Below are positions 45,110 to 56,285 of a stretch of 64,000 nt of DNA, one piece after another. Within the stretch, counting starts at the first letter, position 1, and each line of letters begins with the position of its first letter. Origin of the DNA: Gyrodactylus bullatarudis (Eukaryota; Platyhelminthes; Monogenea; Gyrodactylidea; Gyrodactylidae). A program made the translations under genes and the position numbers. The notes below the pieces were generated by a model that was not told where the DNA came from, did no database searches, and saw nothing but the letters and a program-made list of their open reading frames with translations. Location of the stretch: the NCBI GenBank assembly GCA_012064415.1, contig SSNU01000134.1, forward strand, positions 1 to 64,000, in the 5' to 3' direction.

Positions 45110-45437
45110 GTCAATGATATGAAGAGTTATTTCCTGCTGCTATTTGTATAGATTATATCAACAAAGAGTATCAGGGTTTTTCGATGGCTGGTATTAACTT
45201 TTTGAGAAATCAGAATGCCTCAATATCAATTGAAGATTATATTCGGCCAATAATTTCAGTTAATATTGTTGTCAATGCAGACCTAGATAGTATCCATGAG
45301 GTCAGAATAATCCTATCGCTGTGCCAGTTATTTTATTAGTTAATATTGAAGAGCGTGAAATAAATCCAATTGATGCCTGAACAAAATGTTGATAAGCTCT
45401 AAGATGCTGATAATGAAGATGATCAGCCAACTTAATA
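45110..45437 (+). pseudogene. hAT-like transposase relic, N-terminal part
   Basis: YEELFPAAICIDYINKEYQ followed by FLRNQNASISIEDYI aligns with INFWQQLFPVAKCLC...FLKDQSGPRRYTVDDF of copy 2 and with FLADQNGNRKMSINDYI of copy 3. Frame decays after about 45310. It is cut by a MITE at 45438. Orientation is opposite to copies 2-4. Confidence 0.5.
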
Positions 45438-45728
45438 CAGTAAAAGTCATAAAGATCTAATATAGAGTTAATCCTCAAAAAAAATTAAAAAATCTCTTCT
45501 CGATAGATTTTTTTCGATTAGTCATTATTCACTCATTCACTTTTCAATATTTCACAAACCATAATTATCCTCAATTAACTTATGTAAAGCAGAGATTACA
45601 TGTAAGGGTCTAGAGGGTCTAATTAGTAAGGTCAACTAAGTTTTCGTTCACGATAAAAATCCATAATGATTTTTGATTAATGATTTTTTGAGGATCAACT
45701 CTATATTAGATCTTTAGGACTTTTACTC
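45438..45728. mobile_element. MITE, 291 bp, TA-flanked
   Basis: Inverted ends of about 45 bp starting (C/G)AGTAAAAGTCATAAAG, including AGATCTAATATAGAGTT. TA lies at 45436-45437 and 45729-45730. Non-coding interior. The TA duplication and CAGT-type start place it with Tc1/mariner-mobilised MITEs. No autonomous partner with the same ends is present in the window. Confidence 0.75.
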
Positions 45729-45730
45729 TA

Positions 45731-46875
45731 GTATACTTTCTTGAAATACTGTTTGATTTGGAAAGAAGCATTCATATAAATTATATAAATTTTGTTATTT
45801 TATCACCTCTTGAAATTTCAACAAAATTTTGTCAAAATTATTTTGATGTTTTAAATATGTTAAAAAATAAAAGTTTAATTTTTTCTAATCATTCACGGTT
45901 AGATTTGGTATGAATAAAAAAATACTAAAATTTTAGGGACGTTTTGCTCCTGGATGTTTATGTGAACTGCAAAAACTATTTTTATATTCAATTTTATGTG
46001 TAGATGAATCATTAATTTCAAGTTTATTTTTCAAAGAGGTTAGCCTACTGTACACTTTTACTGATTTAGGAAAGAAAATTATTTTGGAGACATTTAAAAT
46101 TTTTTTGGCACGATTTTTTTCATTGAGTTGAAAAATTTAGTTGATTTCAAGATCTTAGAGGAATCAAACGTTAGTTTTCAGGATCATCATTAGACAAAGG
46201 AAAAAATTACTCAAAAAACACTTCATTTACGTGCGAAAGTCTACTTCCTATTTAACGATCATTTTTACTGCTTGGAAATTGATAAACTAGGGTGATCCAA
46301 GATCATTTCAAAATTACGAGTTTCTCGAAAAAATTGAATAGGAGTAATTTTTTTGTCTAATGATGACCCTGAAAAATAACGATTTCTCTCAGACGTTGAT
46401 ATCAAGAAAATTTTTCAACTCAAAGTTTAAAAAAATCGCCAGCTCGAAATTTAAAATGTCTCCAAAATTTTCCAAAAAAATTTTTATCAAATTGTTTTTT
46501 CCTTAATCAATAAAAGTGAATCAGTTACCAAAAAATACCATGATGAAAAAATAAGGTTTTTGTAAAAATCATGAATGCTCAAATTCATCGAGAATAGCTT
46601 TATATACAAGTTAACTATAAAATAAATCACAAGTAATCTAATTGGAAAAAATTAAAAAAAAGGGAGGGATGTTATATCCTGCCTTGATTATATCTTATAA
46701 ATATTCATGGTTAATTTACCTCTTATAAATATAGTAAAACAAAGACCTGGACGTTATGAGCCACGAAGAACAGACCAAACAATCATGCGCTATGATTAAA
46801 TTTAAACTCAAGAAATCTAGAACACTATTATGTAAAGAATCTGTATTTATCAATATTGAATAAAGATGAATACTA
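45731..46875. repeat. Fold-back repeat (46075-46490) in non-coding DNA
   Basis: The arms carry GTTGAAAAATTTAGTTGAT...CATCATTAGACAAA on the left and its inverse TTTGTCTAATGATG...TTTTTCAACTCAAAG on the right. Related to the units at 4960-5335 and 56480-56850. The remainder (45731-46074, 46491-46875) shows nothing certain. Confidence 0.55.
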
Positions 46876-48506
46876 TCAACACTCAAACTTCTCTTCCACC
46901 TTCCCCCACGTATACCAATAAAACTCTGCCATCATTCTGAGTCTTGTTGATGGATTTCTTCTTGAAACGTATAACTTCAGTATTCTACTGGCTAATATAG
47001 TCCATCGTGAATGACAAAAAGTTCCGATAGAATTATTTCTGATGAAATTTGATAATTCTTCATCTTGAGGTCCTCTGATAACAAATTTACAAATCTTGAA
47101 CAAATATTTCTGTTCATGTCTAAGATTATTCAATAAAATATTTGGTACAGGATACATGATTGCATGGATTGGTTGAAAATTAGAAATTGGGAAATTTTCA
47201 TCAACTTTTGCTAAGAGGCCTCCAAGTCTACCAGCAATTGTATTTGGTTCAGTTGTTCGTCCAATAAAATTAAATACAACATGATTTAATACATTTTCAA
47301 CTGCATGAATTAAACAAACGATTCTGAACAGATTTCTATTAAGAGTCCTTTCCATAAGCGATATTAATCCAGTTGGACTCAAATTATTTAAAGTACCATC
47401 ACATGCAATTACTTGGAGAGATTGGATTGAGTTCATGTTTTGTAAAACAGGCATAAGCGAATTTTTCATTGCTTCTCCAGTGATACACTCATTCATAGGG
47501 ATTGCTGTGACAAGTCTATTTGATGAGAATTCACTCAGAATAATAAAATCTGTTTTTCTGAATTTTTATTACGATATCTTGCTGTTTTTTCCCATCAGCA
47601 TCAATTTGTAGATATTTAATAGTTTCAGGTATTTTTTGTTCAAAAATAGTCTTATGCTTCAATTTCTCATTTCTTATTTTGTATTCACTTAATTTTATAG
47701 CCGTTCCATGTTCTTGTGAAAGACCCATTTCAGAATTATAGGTGTTGATGATATCAACAGCTCCTCGAACACTAATCTCATATTGACACTTCTTTAAATA
47801 TGTATTTGGACATGGAGTTTTGTTGTACCTATTTGGTATAGGACTAGCTGATTCTATAACCTGAGGAGGTGATGGATCTTGAGGAGGAGGAGTAAGGGCT
47901 TCTGCAATAGCTTCTTGCTGTACTTGATTTACCGGTTGGACAACATCTTGTTCTACGGGGACTGGTGGCAGAGGAAACATTTCATTGATAACTTGAATCT
48001 CGACTCTACCTTGATTTTGGTCGAACTCATCTATCTCATTGATATAGTCGTTTATTGACATTTTTCTATTGCCATTTTGATCAGCCAGAAAACGAATCAT
48101 TATAGCATGATGAGAATTAGTAATATATGAACAAGGCTTACTTTTTTGACTGTAAGAACGTCTCTTGGCAAATAACACTTGCAAGTCAAAGCAGGAAATA
48201 GTTTATTCCATTCTTGTGATTCTTCCTTTCTATTTTTGGATAGATTATTTTTTAATTCCAACAGGGAAATGAGTTGCTTCGTTTATTTTTTTCGAGGAAG
48301 AATATATCTATTTTTCATTTCCCGAATATTTCTAGAACTTTGTCAATAGTAAGCTTTCGGAATTCTTTAAAATTTTTTCTATCTCCCTGATCACGAAGAT
48401 ACAAGAAATGTTTAACAACATCAATTTTATGAAGAAGCTTGTCTTCAGATAATAATCCGGGTTTATAGAAGGATTCTGAATTGTCTTGAGCTATTTGATT
48501 GTTCAT
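46876..48506 (-). pseudogene. hAT-like transposase, copy 3, 3' truncated
   Basis: Blocks from the N-terminus: DVVKHFLYLRDQGDR (as copy 1 DVMNHFLYLRYQHK); FLADQNGNRKMSINDYI; proline-rich linker PPPQDPSPPQ; YLQIDADGKKQQD (first acidic site); VIACDGTLNNLS (second D, GAxxN partly lost); IVCLIHAVENVLNHV (CxxH); SRWTILASRILKLYVS. The protein ends after RLRMMAEFYWYTWG, before the HTQGIER glutamate, so the 3' third is missing. Frame breaks near 48190-48310 and 47500-47560. It lacks the intron of copies 2 and 4, grouping with copy 1. The 5' terminus near 48773 resembles the family TIR (GACCTCGATGAAAATTTG) but no target duplication was found. Confidence 0.7.
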
Positions 48507-48779
48507 TTCTTTGTAACTTTGAAATTTTTAAAATAAATATATGATTTAAAAAAAATTTCATTCATTTAATTCAACGGATATTATTGTTTTACTAATATTG
48601 AAAAATCTAATTTTATTTTTGATATCAAAAATATTATTTTAGAATCAGGAACTTGGAAACTTTAGTATTTTACTATTATTTTTGTTTAAAGTAAAGAGAA
48701 TATGATAATTAACAATATTTTAGAATCCCGCCCGGAATTTTCTATTTTTTCAAATTTTCATCGAGGTCCAATAATCAAT

Positions 48780-49388
48780 GATTACTAATTAGTAATAAGT
48801 AATTACTGATCAATGATTAGTAATCATAATAAAATTTCTTATGTGAAAAATAAGAAATGAATTACCAAGATATTCAGTATTTTAATATCCCACCCACAAG
48901 TGTAGGCAATAATTATTCAGTATTTTCTTGATTTTTGAGAAATTTACTTAAATTTGCCGTTTTAAAACCATTCAGCTCAGTTTTACTTATTTAAACGAAT
49001 GTAAGGCGATACCACTAAACCAATCAAATTGTTGGCCTTAAATTATAATTTATAAATAAAAAAGGATTGTTTTTATTATACAAGAAATTTTAGTAATCAT
49101 ACAATTGTCAAAGTTACAATATTTAAGATATTTCACACTTTTATTTACTTTGTTTCGAGAAGAACCTTACCCACAAGATTATTATTTAATTTCAGAACAA
49201 ATCTTTTGTTTCCATCATAAATTACATATTTTTATTATCCATATTTTAGTAGAAAAAATAAATCATTTCTATAAATTTTCATATCAATCAAATATATAAA
49301 AATTTCTTTGCATGTTTTTTATGTAAAACTTTCCAAAAAATTTAAAAAATCTTTTCTTTGCTTTGATTTTTCTTGATGAACTTGGCAT
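48780..49388. other. Downstream flank, no gene
   Basis: AT-rich. A TTAGTAAT/ATTACTAAT cluster near 48780-48830 forms short inverted repeats. The frame 49105-49299 has no support. Confidence 0.4.
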
Positions 49389-51206
49389 CTATTTTACATT
49401 TAGCTCACTGGTTGCCTTTTCATCAAATTCCATATTGATTCCTATTGAACTTGAATGTTCATCTAATGGAATTTCACCGCTCATCTGTACATCGTCATCG
49501 TTCATTTGAAGTGTCGCAACTGCAGCTTCACTCTCATTAGGGTCACATTCATAAACTTCATCATCAGACTGGTCACCTTTGTAAATTTCACCAGAATCAT
49601 AAATCGATTCATTTATAAATAACATGCGTTCATCTTGACGCTGTGTATCGGCCTGTTTAAAGGATCTATTTAGGGTTTGCTGCATTAAATGACTTTCGTC
49701 TGAAAAATCTATGTTCACCTGACCACATTCTTCTCTTTCATAGTCACTTTCATCATTATGAAGATCTTCATCATCCTCCAAATCTTCTGGATCGTCAAGC
49801 TGGTAAGAGGAATTTTCTTGGAATTTTTTTACATCGTTATTATCTTCTTTGGGCATATCCTGGCTCTTTATTGTATTCATAAAATTGAAATTGTTATTAC
49901 TTTTATTAGTCTTGATATCATTTTCGACAATTTTATTAAATATATTCTGACTTTTTGTGTTATTATTCGAATCATTATTTGATTCAAGTAATTTCCCATC
50001 TTCTATAGATCTCTCCTGAATTTGCTGATTTGTAATAGGCTTATTCAACTGATCGTTTAAGAGTGTCTGGTTTATCTTTGTATCATTGTTGTTATTACCG
50101 AGACTGTGGGATAGATTCATTTTTTCCAGATACTCTAAACACTCGGAGGATGTCAAATGTGTTATTATGCTGCTTTTAGGATCCACATGGGGATGAGTTA
50201 CTTCAATATGACGCATCAAGTGATCTTTTCGGTAATATTCCTTTTTACAAAGAGCACACGTGAATGGCTTGAATCCGACATGCTTTAAGGAATGCCTTTG
50301 AAGGTTGGAGCGTTGAGTGAAACTAGCTGAACAAATTGTACATTTAAAAGTTGAATGTGTTTCGACAGTATGTCGATTAAGATCTGCTAAGGAATTGAAG
50401 TTGGCTTTACACTGATTACAATTGAAATTTCTGTTGTATCTCATTTTCTTTTCAGCTTTGACACCGCTTATCAAATTGTTATCTTTACGAATATTCTTTT
50501 TGGGTTTTTCTTGACTAAAAATATTGGGAAAATTTAAATTTCCAGGCGGATTTGGATTGAAATTATACTCTTTCCCATTATTCAACTTTTTTATTAGGTT
50601 TTGAATTAAATCATTATCTAAAAGAGGCTTTGCTGGAAACAAGGGCAAAAATGGATTATTTGTCAGCAGGGGATTATCTTTATCCAGAAAGTTATTTGTC
50701 AACGGGTTATTAAGAATGTTTTTCATTTGTTCCAAAATAGCTGGCTGTTGTTTGTTGTATTGCTCGTTAATTTTGTTTAAAGGATTTAATACTGGCTTAT
50801 CAGGAATATCATTCATCTGGCTAGAGGGTGAAGCTGATTTTGGTGTGGATAAATCCATGGGCCTTTGGGGACCATCTCGTACAGGAGTAGAACCGTTGTT
50901 TCTCGATAAAATTTCATCAATAACACAACTCTGCATAGCTCCCCCATCGATACAATAGGTTATCAGGAGACGAAGACTCAAGGTTTGTTTATAAGGGAGG
51001 GCATCAGATAGAGTTTGAGTAACTTTGGCACGAATTTCCTCTTCTGATTTAACTTGAATCATGTTTATGAACAATTTTTCGGATGGATTTCTGAAATTTA
51101 GACAAAAACTTGAGTTTATTCGTAATTTTCTTAAAGATTTCACATAAATATCAAAAATTTATATTAATTTATATAAAATAATGAAAATAATAAGCCGTAA
51201 CTTACC
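49389..51206 (-). CDS. C2H2 zinc-finger transcription factor-like protein, 557 aa
   Basis: The coding exon runs from ATG at 51062 to the stop at 49389. A 115-nt intron (51091-51205, GTAAGT...TTTCAG) precedes it, and a 5' UTR exon ends at 51206. Residues 1-50 form a conserved-looking N-terminal block (YKQTLSLRLLITYCIDG). PMDLS at 68-72 fits the PxDLS motif that binds the CtBP co-repressor. Three C2H2 fingers at about 213-290: CNQC...H..H, CTIC...HSLKH, CALC...HIEVTH, with HVGFKPF as linker. A long Asn-rich, then acidic C-terminal tail follows. Nuclear DNA-binding role, probably repressor, inferred from domains. Codon use is less AT-extreme than the surrounding repeats and no transposon motif is present, so this is a host gene. 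Orthology not identified. Confidence 0.8.
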
Positions 51207-54200
51207 GTCTCTAGTGAGAGGATGAAACTCTATGATGAATATTTGCTTTTAGATATTTATTTCAAATGAAAATGTATATGAAGAATGGTCAATAGAAAGA
51301 TTGATTCCAGAAAGTTTATGTACTGAGGTTCAAATATATTTTCTCTTAGAGTAGTTTTACAAAGTCATAGAGAAAATCATAGAGTCAGCTGTGAAAGTTG
51401 CAGCTCTTCTTACAGGGTAAAAGTATTTATTTTCTATTCTAACTCTTTCTCATATAACGCTCTGCAAGCTTAATTCAGTCATAAGAAGAAATCATGATAT
51501 TATTTTCACAAAAATCATTGCCAAATTAGTCTCAGAGTAACTAACAACTTTTGCATGAAGATTCTCTACTAATAACTGCTGCATATTTCCAACAAATTTA
51601 TCACATTTACATGCATAAATTATCTGCATGTATCTCACTGATAATTCCTGAGCAAATTTTTGGTGCAAAATAATTCTTTATAACAGATGAACTTACGTCA
51701 AGTATTGCTGGATTAATTGAGATAAAATCCTTCTTTGACCAAATATTGCTGCAGCTGACTTTGAACAGGGCGATAATACAGTTCTTATTGTTGTGATGTT
51801 ATAAAAAGAGAATCTTGAATATTGAAAATTCTTGTCTTAAAAATGAAAAAAATTAACCTTGATTCGTTTATGTGGTTAATCTAACTGAACTATCATTCAA
51901 TGTAGTTTCAAGGAGTATATGAAAAAAAACGCGCGGTTATTAAATGCCAATCCAGTTTGTGCACATATTATTATTAATATTGTGTCTTTCTTAATAAATT
52001 GTTCTTTTCTATCTTGGTCAAAAAAGCTCTTTTTTCTTTCTAATTTATGTTGTGTTTTTCATTCAGTCTTTGTGGTGTTGCTCTTTGCGTTGTGTCCAAA
52101 CAAAATCACTGAATTTACAAAATACTAATTCAGTTAGATATAGAAAATAACAATCATGAATTTTGTAACACTATTTGATGATGATATTATTGGTATTTAC
52201 TGTATTAATTAATAAAGTTGTTGATGTTTTTCATATCATGCCGAGAGAAATAGAGCCTAGTGTATCAATAGAAATATATGATACATAAATATAAATCTAT
52301 TTACAAAAAAAGTGGGTCATATTCTGAAAAATCGAGTGATGTTTTTCATGTGTGTGTGTGTGTGTGTAGCTGCTGGGTAAAGAAATATAAGAAAGGTTTA
52401 ATCATTAAACAGAGAGAATGATTATTACCATTCCATAAAATGTCTACTGTTAATATTAATAATGTCAATTCAATTTATACACTGGAATGACAAAAAGGGT
52501 TTTCTTTTCATGTTTTTCATGACAGCATTGCAATTCTATTAAATTATTTATGAAAAATTTTATTCATTGCAAATTCAATTGAAAATTTCTTGGCCCGATT
52601 TCAACTTGATCCATGAAAAACTTTTTTTTTTCAACAACAAATCCTTTGATTGATATTACTTTGATCGATAGATGCTTAACAAGATTAAATGCAGAATAAA
52701 CTATACAGATTAGAGAATCTTTATGTTATTAAATTAGTATAGTAGTAGTATGGAAATATTGGAAACTTTGAGTATAGTGAATATTTACTTGCCATGGTTA
52801 AAAATTTAATGAATAAAATATGGAAGACTTCCATTGGAAGTTGTTTATTTATATTTCTTCAATTAAATCTTGAGAAAATTTTCAAAATCCTAAAAAAATT
52901 TTCATGAGATCCTCTCAAATTTTTGAATCAAACAAAAATTCCAATTCATAGTAAGGAAAACTTGATCGAAGTTTTGAAGCTAAGATCTTCTGTACACAAA
53001 GATCTGATTTGCATTTTGTTACTTGGTGGCTTTTAGCATAGATTCTCTCAAAATTTTTTGTTTCTTCAATTTCAAAAGATCTCAGAATGATTTACATCGA
53101 AAATTTCAGAGAAAATTCAAAACTAGAAAAATAAGTATAGCTGCGTGATAAATTATAAAAATTTCTATAATATAATTCTCCTTAATTTCAGGATTGGACT
53201 CAAATCATAAGATTTATAGAGTCATGCTTATATCAGAATCGCATCTATTTTTATACTAATAATCCTCTTTAAATGTTAGATAGTTTTAAAGGCCCACGGA
53301 TCATTGGATTCAAGATCAAAGTCTGAGCAACATTGAACTAGCCATAGTGTAGGTTATAAAAACCTCACAAAACTCAGAATTAGGAAAAAATACTTCAAGA
53401 CCTTATAAGAATATCTTATTAATGTAAAAAATGAAAACTTTGATAAAAACATTTTTTGAATTCCAAGCTTATGTCGGATTTCCATTTTTTAGAACTTTTA
53501 TTTGAAATTGAATTTTTGACTCTAATTTTTTAGTAGGAGTTAGAACAAGAATGAAGAGTTTTTTAAAGTTCTGTAGGCATAACTCGCTTCATCTGAAACA
53601 TTTTTGACTGATTGGACTATCATTTTTTCATTATTCTTCTGAAATTTAGATTTTTAAAGTAAATTGAATAAATAAAGTAAAATCTTAAGTGAATACTTAA
53701 TTGCTGATGTAAAATAAATTCTCTCTTTATTGAGAAACCTAATATTACAATTGGTTTAAAACATTTGAGTTGCCATTTATTCCCCTTTAAAAATTACTCA
53801 TAATAATAACCAATGATGAGTTTACTTTGTGATCGAAATACTGCAGAATTAACCATTATACTGATTATTACCATATACTGTATAATTATAAAATGTAGAA
53901 TCTGTGTACGGTCTATTTTAGAAAAGCATACGATTTTGCAAGACCAAAAAAATAATTATTTATAATAATCATAATTTTACTTTCAAGTATATAGAAAAAT
54001 TCTTTACCAATAAAAACCATAACATGGAATTTATAGATGCCAGCGTTAATTTTGTAACTTTTGGTAGACTACCACGTTTAAATTAGGGAATAAATCTAAC
54101 AAATCGAAAATTTGAAAGGCTTTTTTATGGCTATAAAGATTTTTTATTAAACAAATTAATAGTGTGGGGTTCCTAATTTGTATTTTTATACAATTTTAAC

Positions 54201-54286
54201 GGAATAGTTCGTTAAACCTGTCAAGAATAACAAATGTGTCCCCCGTCGTGTCAAAGAAAATTATGATAAAGATAAGAATTTCAGTG
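51207..54286. other. Upstream intergenic region of the zinc-finger gene
   Basis: Three kilobases without a supported gene. It holds a (TG)n microsatellite at about 52347-52367. A 69-codon frame at 51919-52128 is unremarkable. Promoter elements of the zinc-finger gene are expected near 51210-51400 but no distinct motif was seen. Confidence 0.45.
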
Positions 54287-54523
54287 TCAGCATATATTTT
54301 CGTATATTTTCTCAGCGCTCAACGCCACCAATTTTTCTGAAAGTATATTTTTTATTGATTCTATACAACCTTTCCCAGCAACAGATTCATCCTGAGATGA
54401 CTTGATATATCGTTCATGAGTGAGGTTCTTTGATCGGATATCCAGTTCATTAAAATTCAAAATCCAATAAAAACGATTTCTATTCTTGACGTGAGAACTT
54501 CTTTTCTTACCATTTAAAGCCAT
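54287..54523 (-). CDS. Unrecognised small frame, 78 codons
   Basis: Starts MALNGKKRSSHVKNRNRFYW and ends LSAEKIYENIC. The sixth codon overlaps a GGTAAGA donor-like site, so the ATG might instead belong to a short first exon. No family recognised. Basic N-terminus, otherwise unremarkable. It may be chance. Confidence 0.2.
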   Translation of the reverse strand: MALNGKKRSSHVKNRNRFYWILNFNELDIRSKNLTHERYIKSSQDESVAGKGCIESIKNILSEKLVALSAEKIYENIC

Positions 54524-54745
54524 TTGAATCCATCCTGATAATAATAATAAGAAATTTATAATTGGATCACTAACTTGTTACTCTTTAACCTATATATTTT
54601 AAGTAATTCCTAGCAAGCTTGGCCTTTTTTTAAGATTTGCTTTCTTATCAACATTCTCAAATTAGAAATTAAAAATGTATCTGATTCATTTTTCAATGTA
54701 TAATATAAATCTCTAGAAAAATTTATTCTGATCACTAATTTTGAT

Positions 54746-54910
54746 AAGCATTAAATTATTGAATAGTGCAGCACCCATAACTAACAAAGGTTACTAGAAT
54801 TATTTCGTTCTAGGTGCTTAGGTAATATATCCGTAATATATAGACGTTCCTGTGGGATATATTACCTAAGCACCTAAGAACGAAATAATTCTAGTAAGCA
54901 TTAAATTATT
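54746..54910. repeat. 135-bp insertion with strong hairpin, flanked by 15-bp direct repeats
   Basis: AAGCATTAAATTATT occurs at 54746-54760 and 54896-54910. Between them the arms 54791-54832 and 54855-54897 form an almost perfect inverted repeat (TTACTAGAATTATTTCG, GGTGCTTAGGTAATATATCC; one base indel) with a 22-nt loop. It is non-coding. A 15-bp target duplication suits a retroposed sequence; the hairpin suits a foldback element or structured RNA. Confidence 0.75.
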
Positions 54911-55105
54911 TTATCTGAAGTACACTTCAAAAATATTTAATATTTTGAAGATCTAATTCGGTTTTAATTCGAAATTTTCAATTTAAAATCAACTTAGTAA
55001 CTCTTTGAAAGCCATGGAAAGACCTTAAGAATATGTTTACTCAAAAAATTAAAATTTTATTTATTTTCCAAACATTGATAGTTCATTTGTAAATTGTCTC
55101 ATTAT
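54911..55105. other. 3' flank of membrane protein gene
   Basis: Short AT-rich flank. An AATAAA on the minus strand near 55065 (TTTATTTT on plus) could serve as polyadenylation signal for the 55.1 kb gene end. Confidence 0.3.
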
Positions 55106-56284
55106 TCAACTGTATCCTGGTCCAACTTCAGGACTTGGAAATTGTCGTACTAAATATGGCATGGCTGATCCATAACTTCTCCTGTCTTCATAATCATCTA
55201 TTAGAATTAAACGAAACATTAAGGTTATCCTTGTTTAAGCTTTGTGCGAACTACCTTCAAAATCATCTGCTAGATATTTTTTACGCTTGCAACAGCTGAC
55301 CAACAACAAAGCAAAAACTGCAACAACCACAGTACCAACCGCTATGCCAATTCCAACATAAGCATTTGTTTGCATTCGAACTCCACTAAAGAAAATCAAA
55401 AATTAACTTGCCAATGATTATTTATTATTCTTACTTTCCATATCTGTTAATGGAAAAAGAATTTTCAAAAAAACCTATTTTAAAAATTAACTTACATGAT
55501 ATCCCTTGTTTTATTTAGAAGAATAATTTTGAAAAATGGTTTAAAAAATAGTTACGGAATTGCTTACATCTAATTTCTTTAACCAATTTCAAGGAAGTAT
55601 TTAAGGTATCTGCTATTTTCAATTTTAAACAAGTGATTAATTCAATTTTAGATCAAAAAGAAAAGGCTTCACTACACGCTTGGACTATTTTTTTTCAAAT
55701 TTAATCAATATATTTAAACTATAATAGGTTAATAAAGTAATAAATCATGTATATGTAATATATTCTCATAAGAAATTAATCAATGTTTTAATCAACTGTC
55801 CATCCAGTTTCATTACTTCCTGGAGATTTTTCAAAGTGACCCCATTGAAAGAACCCCGATTTTTTTTCCATTTTTTGACCCTTTTGTTTAGTGTCCTCTT
55901 CACCTTAAATTTAGAAACGCATAAATAACAACTAAATAGCTGTAATTACCTTCATTTTTGAAACGTATGTATAATATAATTCCGATCATGAGCAGTAAAA
56001 AAATTAATGCTACGATTATTCCAAAATACCATCCATGATGCATAGAACTAAATTTAAGTCAATGAGTTGAATAGAAACTTACTTTTCATCCATCGATAGA
56101 GTCATATTTGGTCTTTAGAGAATTAAATAGAATACTCCATAAGATTGATTTTATTTAACGACATTTTACATAAAATGATGCTTACACTGTAAATTGTGTA
56201 ATATAAGATTCAACAATAAAATATAATTGTCGTTGTAGCTTGATAAAATATTCATGTCTTTTACTTTTTACAAAACCAATCAGC
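55106..56284 (-). CDS. Single-pass membrane protein gene, 3' exons with two alternative ends
   Basis: Exon A 56284-56186 (LIGFVKSKRHEYFIKLQRQL...) ends in phase 2. Path 1: B 56112-56083 (PNMTLSMDE, with sequon NMT), C 56047-55950 (GWYFGIIVALIFLLLMIGII, a transmembrane helix), D 55903-55788 (Lys/Glu tail ending GWTVD). Path 2: E 55385-55255 (YVGIGIAVGTVVVAVFALLL transmembrane helix then CCKRKKYLADDFE), F 55197-55106 (DDYEDRRSYGSAMPYLVRQF, ending PGYS). B and E both start in the phase that completes exon A. Introns of 73, 35, 46 and 57 nt are GT-AG. Each path gives a type I anchor with a cytoplasmic tail. Upstream exons were not identified and the family is unknown. E-F may instead belong to a separate gene. 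Confidence 0.6.
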
Positions 56285-56285
56285 C

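Noticed and set aside
46738..46760. Possible 3' TIR of hAT-like copy 3 (AGACCTGGACG)
   Set aside because: The resemblance to the family end is short and the 8 bp outside do not match those beyond the 5' end; the copy is better described as 3' truncated.
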